A DNA stretch of 6,248 nt. It comes from Burkholderiales bacterium. GTDB lineage: Bacteria; Pseudomonadota; Gammaproteobacteria; Burkholderiales; Burkholderiaceae_C. The notes under the pieces are model-generated. The model made no database searches. It was not told the origin of the DNA and was given only the letters and a program-made list of their open reading frames with translations. The stretch spans positions 1 through 6,248 of the forward strand of contig CANGHQ010000115.1 in the NCBI GenBank assembly GCA_947453585.1, written 5' to 3'. A program made the translations under genes and the position numbers. Below are positions 1-5,467 of this stretch, one piece after another; positions within the stretch are counted from its first letter, which is position 1, and each line of letters begins with the position of its first letter.

Positions 1-44
1 AAGACCCCACCTAGCCCCACACCACAGCCAACCGGGTACCCGCC

Positions 45-1097
45 ATGACTGACACCACATCCAAACTCTCCGCCGAAGAGGCACAAGCTATTGACGCCAT
101 CTCCGGCGCTGCACCGCCTGCGCCGCAAAGCACCGCTGCCGCAGATGCCGACAACCCCATCGACGCCGAGTTTGACCTGCCGGTCGATGGCCCAGCGTCT
201 GAAGGTTTCATCAGCGCCGCCGAAGCGCCGACCGTCGAACATGACGCACACGACGTTCATGACGAATACGTCCACGAAGAGCACGGCGACACAGAAGGCG
301 ACGACGACGACATGGTGGCCATGCGCTCGGCCATGCTGGACTCGGCCGAACTGGCCAACCGCGCCGCTGGCCTGGCCGCCAAAGCTGCCGCCGACATGCA
401 CAGCGTGACCACTGACATGCACCACGTGACGGGCGAAATGCACACGGCGTCTGCCGCACTGGTGGAGTCGCACGGCAAGCAGCGCCTCAACGGCATCGTG
501 GTGCTGGCCACCTTTGGCGCCTTGATGCTCACGTCCATGGCCTTGTTTGGCATCATGTCCTACCGCCTGCAGTCGCGCATTACCCAGGCCGACGAAATGC
601 TCTTGGCCGTGGGCAAGCGCATCGTGACCATGAACGAAACCATGGAGCTAATCACCGGCGCGGGCGAAACCCTGCGGGACATTTCTTCGCGCCAGGACAC
701 CATCGTGGGCGGCCAGGCCAAGCTCGACGCCCGGCTCGATGAGGTAGTGAACTCCATGGCGCAGGCCGCTGCCCAAGCCGCCTCCAAGCCCGCCGATGCC
801 AAGGGTGCACCTGATCTGGCCAAACTGATCCAGGCGCTCGACGCCAAGGTCCAAAGCCAGTCCACCGCCTTGAACGCCTTGTCTTCCCAAGTGCGCGCGG
901 CGCCCGCCGCAGCGCGCCCCGACCCAGCCGCCGTGCGCCGCGAGATAGAAACCGCCCTGCGCCAGCAAAAAGCCGCGGAAGCAGCAGCCAAACCCGTAGT
1001 GGTGGCGCCGCCTCCCCCGCCCGCACCGCCACCCAAGCCCAAGGAAACGCTGGTGCAATACCCACGCACCCAACCCCAGGGCAAAGAAGCGCCCTGA
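45..1097 (+). CDS. Single-pass membrane protein with His/Asp-rich N-terminus and Pro-rich C-terminus, function unknown
   Basis: I do not recognise the family. The 350-residue product has one clear transmembrane helix at about residues 149-172, so about 148 residues lie on one side and 178 on the other. No cleavable signal peptide is visible. The positive-inside rule is only weakly informative (K145, R147 before the helix; R174, R178 after it). The N-terminal part is Ala/Pro-rich, then strongly acidic and His-rich at 64-89, ending in four Asp. Residues 117-137 form three 7-residue units (DMHSVTT, DMHHVTG, EMHTASA). After the helix, residues 175-285 look helical or coiled-coil (long, charged, Ala/Gln-rich). 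The C-terminus (316-350) is a Pro-rich tail with a run of prolines at 322-330. The ATG at 45 is the first in frame; no Shine-Dalgarno sequence is visible upstream. The next gene converges on it, so no operon partner lies downstream. A structural or envelope-anchored role is possible but unproven. Confidence 0.85.
   Translation: MTDTTSKLSAEEAQAIDAISGAAPPAPQSTAAADADNPIDAEFDLPVDGPASEGFISAAEAPTVEHDAHDVHDEYVHEEHGDTEGDDDDMVAMRSAMLDSAELANRAAGLAAKAAADMHSVTTDMHHVTGEMHTASAALVESHGKQRLNGIVVLATFGALMLTSMALFGIMSYRLQSRITQADEMLLAVGKRIVTMNETMELITGAGETLRDISSRQDTIVGGQAKLDARLDEVVNSMAQAAAQAASKPADAKGAPDLAKLIQALDAKVQSQSTALNALSSQVRAAPAAARPDPAAVRREIETALRQQKAAEAAAKPVVVAPPPPPAPPPKPKETLVQYPRTQPQGKEAP
234..311 (+). other. 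Acidic, His-rich segment of the membrane protein
   Basis: Residues 64-89 contain six His and about fourteen Asp/Glu, with repeated HD/HE pairs, and finish in DDDD. Such composition can bind divalent metals or simply be disordered; the sequence does not decide between these. Confidence 0.5.
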
Positions 1098-1133
1098 CCG
1101 ATCCAAACGTGGTAAGTGGGTGACAGTGGGAGT

Positions 1134-1184
1134 GGCCGCAGGCTCTAGCGGCCCGGAGCGCTTGGGCACTGCGCCCCCAAGCGC
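1134..1184. terminator. Two tandem GC-rich hairpins between convergent genes, possible bidirectional terminator
   Basis: Hairpin A pairs GGCCGC (1134-1139) with GCGGCC (1148-1153) around an 8-base loop. Hairpin B pairs GCGCTTGGG (1158-1166) with CCCAAGCGC (1176-1184), a perfect 9-bp stem with a 9-base loop. Both lie between the stop of the membrane-protein gene (1097) and the stop of the opposing activator gene (1200), the expected place for a shared terminator. Neither strand shows a T-run after the stem, so this is not a canonical intrinsic terminator. It may slow polymerase or protect 3' ends. Confidence 0.4.
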
Positions 1185-1199
1185 ATAAAGCAGCGGGGC

Positions 1200-2414
1200 T
1201 TAGCCCTCGCGCAGGCCGAATTTCTGGATTTTTTCGATCAGCGTGGTGCGCTGCACGTTCAAAATGCGCGCGGTTTGCGACACATTGCCGTTGGTACGGC
1301 TCAGGGCCTGCGAGATCAGGTCACGCTCGATTTCGGCCAGGCGGTGCTTGAGCGACAAGCCCTCGGGCGGCAAGACCGGCAGGCCTTGCGACATAAAAGT
1401 CATCTGCTCAACGGCATTGGGCGCGTCTTCGCCCGATTCGTCTTCGGACGTGTCGTCAAACATGCCGCCCGTGCCCGGCGAATCCACCCAGGCCCCGGCC
1501 GTGCTTTGCATGGACGGGTCAATAAAGGGCAATTCTCCGGCTTCGGCCTGCACCTTGAAAGCCGCCAAGCCTTTGGGCAAGAGCGACGATGAAAAGGTCT
1601 TGAGCTGCAGGCACTGGCCCGAAAACAGGGTGCTAAAGCGGTCAATCAAGTTGGACAGCTCACGCACATTGCCCGGCCAGGGATAGGCCTGCAGCGCGTA
1701 GGCAAAGTCTGGCGCAAAAGTGATGGGCTTTTCGCCTGCGGCGGCATGCTGCTTGGCAAAAAAGCTCAGCAGCAGCGGCACGTCCGTGGCGCGCTCGCGC
1801 AGTGGCGGCGTGTTCAGAGGCAACACGTTGAGGCGGTAATACAAGTCTTCGCGAAAGCGCCCGGCGGCAATCTCGGCCTCCAGGTCGCGGTGGGTCGCGG
1901 CAATGACGCGCACGTCCACGGCCACGGGCTTGGTGCTGCCTACCGGGTCCACCACGCGCTCTTGCAACACACGCAAGAGCTTGACTTGCAGCTCCAGCGG
2001 CAAGTCGCCAATCTCGTCCAGAAAAATCGAGCCGTTTTGCGCCAGCTCAAAGCGGCCTACCCGGTCGGTCACGGCGCCGGTAAAAGCGCCCTTGCGGTGG
2101 CCAAAGAGCTCGCTCTCGATCAGGTCCTTGGGGATGGCCGCGCAGTTGATCGGCACAAAATTGGCGCCGGCGCGGTGCGACAAATCGTGGAGCGAACGCG
2201 CCACAATTTCCTTGCCCGTGCCGCTCTCGCCCGTGATCAACACGGTCGAACTCGACGCCGCCACCACGGGCAGCAAATCGCGGATCGCCCGGATGGCATC
2301 GCTTTCACCGATAAATCGCAGTGGAACTCTGGACGTGGACAAGGTGTGGGTCGGTGCAAAAAAGGGTTGGCGGTGGGGGGACCGCAGGCTTGGGGCAAAG
2401 TGGCCGACCTGCAT
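1200..2414 (-). CDS. Sigma-54-dependent transcriptional activator (AAA+ enhancer-binding protein, FleQ-like C-terminus, no receiver domain)
   Basis: The 404-residue protein activates RNA polymerase carrying sigma-54 by ATP hydrolysis. The AAA+ core runs from about residue 33 to 270: Walker A GESGTGKE (62-69), the sigma-54-contacting loop GAFTGA (109-114), Walker B IFLDEI (130-135), the Arg-finger region FREDLYYRLNV (187-197) and sensor II PGNVREL (247-253). All are intact, so it should be active. An acidic linker (about 300-335) leads to a Fis-type helix-turn-helix at about 376-400. The stretch LPPEGLSLK before the helix-turn-helix and the ending RTTLIEKIQKFGL resemble Pseudomonas FleQ, from memory. 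Unlike FleQ or NtrC, only about 32 residues precede the core, leaving no room for a receiver, GAF or PAS domain. The ATG at 2414 is the only ATG before the core; no clear ribosome site is seen. Its targets are not shown by the sequence. It could control motility, surface polysaccharide or the divergent cluster. Confidence 0.93.
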   Translation of the reverse strand: MQVGHFAPSLRSPHRQPFFAPTHTLSTSRVPLRFIGESDAIRAIRDLLPVVAASSSTVLITGESGTGKEIVARSLHDLSHRAGANFVPINCAAIPKDLIESELFGHRKGAFTGAVTDRVGRFELAQNGSIFLDEIGDLPLELQVKLLRVLQERVVDPVGSTKPVAVDVRVIAATHRDLEAEIAAGRFREDLYYRLNVLPLNTPPLRERATDVPLLLSFFAKQHAAAGEKPITFAPDFAYALQAYPWPGNVRELSNLIDRFSTLFSGQCLQLKTFSSSLLPKGLAAFKVQAEAGELPFIDPSMQSTAGAWVDSPGTGGMFDDTSEDESGEDAPNAVEQMTFMSQGLPVLPPEGLSLKHRLAEIERDLISQALSRTNGNVSQTARILNVQRTTLIEKIQKFGLREG

Positions 2415-2443
2415 GCCGCGCGGACGGACAAGCCAACGCGGCC

Positions 2444-2449
2444 ATTATG
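2444..2449 (-). promoter_or_regulatory. Possible -10 element for the sigma-54 activator gene
   Basis: On the minus strand this reads CATAAT (5 of 6 matches to TATAAT) and would place transcription start about 23 bases before the ATG at 2414. No good -35 is seen at 16-19 bases spacing; the matching positions are A-rich (around 2466-2475). The same hexamer, within an identical 9-mer, recurs in the opposite orientation at 2570. Confidence 0.25.
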
Positions 2450-2487
2450 GTCAGAAAAAGTGTCGTTTTTCGGACAGTACACAGATG

Positions 2488-2507
2488 TTTTCAATTTTTT
2501 GTGAAAA
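2488..2507. repeat. Short inverted repeat in AT-rich divergent region, possible operator
   Basis: TTTTCA (2488-2493) and TGAAAA (2502-2507) are perfect inverted arms around an 8-base spacer (mostly T). It sits in the middle of the AT-rich stretch of about 2455-2550, which contrasts with the GC-rich genes on both sides. It could be a regulator site or just an A/T-rich coincidence. The arms do not match a binding site that I know. Confidence 0.25.
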
Positions 2508-2569
2508 ACACCACAAAGATGTAATTTGATTTCTTAATGTGGATTTCACTTAGATACGGGGGTAAACGG

Positions 2570-2575
2570 CATAAT
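2570..2575 (+). promoter_or_regulatory. Possible -10 element for the Sel1 gene and downstream cluster
   Basis: CATAAT matches the sigma-70 -10 consensus at 5 of 6 positions. The best upstream partner is TTCACT (2545-2550, 4 of 6 to TTGACA), but the spacer would be 19 bases, longer than usual. Transcription would start near 2582, leaving a leader of about 65 bases before the GTG at 2648. No TGGCAC-N5-TTGC type sigma-54 promoter was found in this intergenic region. Confidence 0.3.
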
Positions 2576-2647
2576 GGCGCAGGCCGTTTTCGCCACTGTG
2601 GCGCCTGTGCGCCGCAGCCACTCCACGCCAAATCTAACCCTGAGCCC

Positions 2648-3973
2648 GTGACCGACAACGCCCCCGATCTTCAACTCGCAGCGCTCAACAACCTGGGCCT
2701 GATGTACGCCAACGGCCAGGGCGTGCCGCAGGATTTCGCCCAGGCGCTGCACTGCTACCAGCAAGCGGCCGAGCGCGGCGCAGCGCAGGCGCAGTCCAAT
2801 CTGGCTGTGATGTATTCCCACGGCCAGGGCGTGGCCCAAGACTTTGTGCAGGCCCGCAAGTGGTACGGCGCCGCCGCCGCCCAAGGTCTGCCTTACGCCC
2901 AGTCCAACCTGGCAGCCCTTTACGCCAACGGCCAGGGCGGCGCGGTGGACTTTGCCCAAGCCCTGCACTGGTACGGCGCTGCCGCCGCGCAGGGCGACAC
3001 CACGGCGCAGCGCAACCTGGGCGTGATGTACGCCAACGGCCAGGGCGTGGAACAAGACTTTAGCCAGGCGCTGGCCTGCTACCAGACCGGCGCAGCCAGC
3101 GGTGACCCGGCTGCGCAATACGGCCTGGGCGTGATGTACGCCAACGGCCACGGCGTGCCGCGCGACCCGGCCCAGGCCGAGCACTGGTACACCCTGGCCG
3201 CCGAACAAGGCCATGTGCACGCGCAGTTCAATTTGGGCTTTATGTTTTCCAGCGGCCAGGACGGCCCGCTGGACCCGGTGCGCGCCGTGCAGTGGTACAG
3301 CCGCGCCGCAACCGCCGGTGACGCCGCCGCGCAGTACAACCTGGGCGTGATGTACAGCCTGGGCCAGGGCACGGCCAAAGACCCCAAGCAGGCGCTGCAC
3401 TGGTATTTGGCCGCCGCCAACCAGGGCGACGCTGCCGCCCAGTACAACCTGGGCCTGATGTACGCCACCGGCCAGGACATCGAACAAGACGAAGCTGTGG
3501 CCCTGGCGTGGTACCAGTTGGCCGCCGACCAAGGCGACGCGCTGGCGCAGTACAACCTGGGTGTGATGATTGCCAACGGCCAGGGCACGATTGCCAGTGC
3601 CGAAGTGGCCATGCAGTGGCTGCAACTGGCCGCCGACCAGGGGGACGCCCAGGCGCAGTACGACCTGGGCGCTTTGCACCAGGCCAGCACGCCCCCCAAT
3701 TACGCCCAAGCCCTGGCCTGCTACCGCTTGGCTGCAGCACAGGGCCACGCCGATGGCCAGGCCGCGCTGGGCTGGCTGTACGCCAATGGCGCGGGCGTGC
3801 TGCAAGACTTTGTGCGCGCCCACATGTGGTTCAACCTGGGCGCCGTGGGCGGCCACGCGGCAGCGGCCAGCGGGCGCGACTTTGTCACCCAGCAGATGGC
3901 ACCCGCCCAAATCGCCCAGGCCCAGGACATGGCGCGCGCCTGCCAGAAAAACCAGTTCAAGGACTTTGACTAG
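2648..3973 (+). CDS. Sel1-repeat (TPR-like) protein with 11 repeats
   Basis: The product is 441 residues from the GTG at 2648. Residues 10-403 are eleven consecutive Sel1-like repeats, mostly exactly 36 residues, each with the pattern AQYNLGVMYANGQGV followed by QD-x-x-x-A-x-x-WY-x-x-AA-x-x-GD. Repeat 10 (334-367) is two residues short and degenerate. A 38-residue helical tail (404-441) with the AQAQDMARAC type ending closes the array, as is common in this family. Sel1 repeats make a right-handed solenoid used for protein-protein binding; the partner cannot be told here. There is no signal peptide or membrane segment, so it is probably cytoplasmic. An in-frame ATG at 2537 would add 37 residues that look non-coding (Arg/Gly/His/Cys-rich, no repeat), and it lies upstream of the putative -10, so I prefer the GTG. 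The ribosome site is weak. The next gene starts 99 bases downstream on the same strand with no clear terminator between, suggesting cotranscription. Confidence 0.9.
   Translation: MTDNAPDLQLAALNNLGLMYANGQGVPQDFAQALHCYQQAAERGAAQAQSNLAVMYSHGQGVAQDFVQARKWYGAAAAQGLPYAQSNLAALYANGQGGAVDFAQALHWYGAAAAQGDTTAQRNLGVMYANGQGVEQDFSQALACYQTGAASGDPAAQYGLGVMYANGHGVPRDPAQAEHWYTLAAEQGHVHAQFNLGFMFSSGQDGPLDPVRAVQWYSRAATAGDAAAQYNLGVMYSLGQGTAKDPKQALHWYLAAANQGDAAAQYNLGLMYATGQDIEQDEAVALAWYQLAADQGDALAQYNLGVMIANGQGTIASAEVAMQWLQLAADQGDAQAQYDLGALHQASTPPNYAQALACYRLAAAQGHADGQAALGWLYANGAGVLQDFVRAHMWFNLGAVGGHAAAASGRDFVTQQMAPAQIAQAQDMARACQKNQFKDFD
2675..3856 (+). repeat. Tandem array of 108-bp units encoding 11 Sel1 repeats
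   Basis: Units encode residues 10-45, 46-81, 82-117, 118-153, 154-189, 190-225, 226-261, 262-297, 298-333, 334-367 and 368-403. Ten are 108 bp and one is 102 bp. Several share long identical DNA words around the codons for MYANGQG (for example near 2702, 3026 and 3134), so the copies are similar at DNA level as well as in protein. Confidence 0.9.
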
Positions 3974-4010
3974 GGGCTCCGAAATGCGCACAGCCCGTGC
4001 TGCAAGCCCC
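3973..4010 (+). other. Nested hairpin just after the Sel1 stop codon
   Basis: GGGGCT (3973-3978) can pair with AGCCCC (4005-4010), and within it GCAC (3988-3991) pairs with GTGC (3997-4000) around a 5-base loop. No T-run follows, so it does not look like an intrinsic terminator. If real it may partly attenuate or process the transcript between the Sel1 gene and the next one. Confidence 0.2.
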
Positions 4011-4072
4011 AGCGCTTGAACGGCCTGCGCCCCGCCCTCCCTAGCCCTTGCCGCACTCACCCGCCCCCCGCA

Positions 4073-5467
4073 ATGACCGACGTTTCTGATTCGCTGCACT
4101 TTGCTGACGCCCACGCCCTGGTGGCGCAGCAGATCGGCAGCGCACGCCAGCAGGTGCTGTGCGCTCTGGCCGGGCCCTGCGGTCGGCCCTTGTTTGAACT
4201 GCTGCTGGGCTGCTGCCGCAAGGGTGTGGCGCTTACGCTGGTGGTGTCGGGCGATCCCCAAGACCAGGCGCCGGGCATTGCTTGGGAACGGCTGGGCGCC
4301 TTGGGCGCCACGCTGCACCGCCTGCGCCCGGGGGCGCCTCGCTTGCATACCTCGGTGTGCGTGGTGGACGGAGCCGCTGTGCTCAGCGGCGACCTGGCAC
4401 GCCTGCAAGTGCTGCCCGATGCGCAATCCGCCGGCCTGCTGCTGCAAACCAACGCCGCCCTGGCCGACGACTGCGCGCGCGGCCTGAGCCAGCTCGCCGT
4501 GGAACACGCCGACGCGCAAGACGCAGCGCCCGGCGGCTTGCCCGTGGCACCGGCAGCCGCCGCGCCCGCCACCGCCTTGGCCACCTTTGACGACCCCCAG
4601 CAATGGGCCCCGCCCTGGCAAACCGCCTTGCTGCAAGCGCACGCGCTGGCGCTGCAAGCCGATCTGGCCGACATGCACCGCACCATCAACGCCTTTGACC
4701 AAGCCCAAGACGCGGCCATCGGCCCCTTGCTGCGCGACTGCCTGGACGCCAAGCGCCAGCACCTGCAAGCGCTGCATGCGCAAACCGGCAGCGACGAGGC
4801 GCGCACCCAGGCGGACGATGCGCAAGCACAGTTCGAGCGCTACACCCAAGACCAGGACGCCAAACCCGCCGCCGCCCCGGCCCTGGACGCTGCAGCCCAG
4901 GCGCAAATGAAGCAGCTCTACCGCAAGCTCGCCATGCGCCTGCACCCTGACCGGGTGGAAGAAGACGACAAAACCGAGGCCCAAGCCTTGTTCCAGCGCC
5001 TGCAAGCCAGCTACGAGCACAACGACTTTGCCGCGCTCTTGGCCCTGGAGCAGCAGGTGCTGCTGGCCCCGCAGGCAGTGCCCGGCGCCAGCACGGGCAC
5101 GGGCACGGGCACAGGCACGGGCACGTTGCGCGGTTCGGGTTTGCGCAGCCCGGCACAGCAAGCCGCCGCGCTCAAAGAGCGCCTGGCCCAGCACCAGCGC
5201 GACCGCGCCGGCATTTTGCGCAGCGCCACTTGGCAAACCCTGAGCACCCAAAGCAACTGGACCCTGTGGTTCAGCCAACAAGCCAGCTACTTGCATGCCG
5301 AAATGCAGCGCTACGCGCAGGCGCTGGGCGCAAGCAGTACGCCCGCAGCGCAGCCAGGCCCTGAAGGCGCCGTTGCCACAGCCCCGGCCGCCGCAGCAGC
5401 CGACGTGCCTACCGCCACCCCAAGCGATACGGGCGCGCAAGCCAGCGCCCACGCCGCCGCGCCATGA
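4073..5467 (+). CDS. Degenerate phospholipase D-like domain fused to a J domain (DnaJ-like)
   Basis: The 464-residue protein has a novel-looking layout. Residues about 8-142 resemble one PLD-superfamily half: a helix, strand VALTLVVSGD (52-61), then LHTSVCVVDGAAVLSGD (91-107), which aligns with the HxKxxxxD motif and following GS segment of PLD-like nucleases. His91 and Asp99 are kept but the catalytic Lys is Ser93, so catalysis is unlikely. After an Ala/Pro linker, a long helical region (180-260) follows. Residues about 277-328 are a J domain: QLYRKLAMRLHPDR with the HPD triad at 291-293, then a charged loop and helix III. Helix I of a full-length J domain is short or absent. A Thr-Gly linker (341-351), a helical Trp-containing segment (360-420) and an Ala/Pro/Thr-rich tail end the protein. 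J domains stimulate DnaK ATPase and bring it clients. I chose the ATG at 4073 over the TTG at 4016, whose extension is Pro-rich and featureless. The stop overlaps the next start (ATGA, 5464-5467), implying translational coupling. Confidence 0.85.
   Translation: MTDVSDSLHFADAHALVAQQIGSARQQVLCALAGPCGRPLFELLLGCCRKGVALTLVVSGDPQDQAPGIAWERLGALGATLHRLRPGAPRLHTSVCVVDGAAVLSGDLARLQVLPDAQSAGLLLQTNAALADDCARGLSQLAVEHADAQDAAPGGLPVAPAAAAPATALATFDDPQQWAPPWQTALLQAHALALQADLADMHRTINAFDQAQDAAIGPLLRDCLDAKRQHLQALHAQTGSDEARTQADDAQAQFERYTQDQDAKPAAAPALDAAAQAQMKQLYRKLAMRLHPDRVEEDDKTEAQALFQRLQASYEHNDFAALLALEQQVLLAPQAVPGASTGTGTGTGTGTLRGSGLRSPAQQAAALKERLAQHQRDRAGILRSATWQTLSTQSNWTLWFSQQASYLHAEMQRYAQALGASSTPAAQPGPEGAVATAPAAAAADVPTATPSDTGAQASAHAAAP
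4343..4369 (+). other. Degenerate PLD HxK motif
   Basis: Codons 91-99 encode HTSVCVVD plus the preceding context. In active PLD-family enzymes the pattern is H-x-K-x4-D. Here His and Asp remain and Lys is replaced by Ser. Identification is by pattern, not by a profile search. Confidence 0.5.
4901..5056 (+). other. J domain with HPD triad
   Basis: Residues 277-328 of the PLD/J protein. Helix II (QLYRKLAMRL) is followed by HPDR and by helix III (EAQALFQRLQASYEHNDF). The HPD triad needed for DnaK contact is intact. The form with DRVEEDDK after HPD and an ND-containing helix end resembles the J domains of bacterial multidomain proteins rather than DnaJ itself. Confidence 0.8.
5093..5125 (+). repeat. 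Hexanucleotide ACGGGC tandem repeat coding a Thr-Gly linker
   Basis: Five units of ACGGGC (the fourth is ACAGGC) plus a half unit, in frame, encode alternating Thr-Gly at residues 341-351 of the PLD/J protein. Because the unit is 6 bp, slippage would change linker length without breaking the frame. Confidence 0.85.

Noticed and set aside
560..1169. Overlapping minus-strand frames of 137-174 codons opposite the membrane-protein gene
   Set aside because: Low-complexity Gly/Arg/Ala/Ser-rich translations without motifs. The plus-strand frame has a transmembrane helix and plausible composition.
1746..2529. Plus-strand frames of 208 and 252 codons opposite the sigma-54 activator
   Set aside because: The minus-strand protein has every AAA+ motif, so these are shadows.
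2675..3856. Regular repeats considered as a CRISPR array
   Set aside because: The 108-bp units are coding throughout with no unique spacers; they are Sel1 protein repeats.
4016..4072. TTG start that would extend the PLD/J protein by 19 residues
   Set aside because: The extension is Pro-rich and featureless and the start is a rare codon; the ATG at 4073 begins just before the recognisable domain.
4395..4411. TGGCAC followed by TGC, resembling a sigma-54 promoter
   Set aside because: It is inside a coding region and the spacing between the two elements does not fit the -24/-12 pattern.
2546..5452. 968-codon open frame on the minus strand covering the Sel1 and PLD/J genes
   Set aside because: It is antisense to two well-supported genes. 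Its Gly/Val/His/Gln-rich repeats are the mirror of the Sel1 repeats, and it crosses the intergenic gap with no domain of its own. Long antisense frames are common in high-GC DNA with biased codons.
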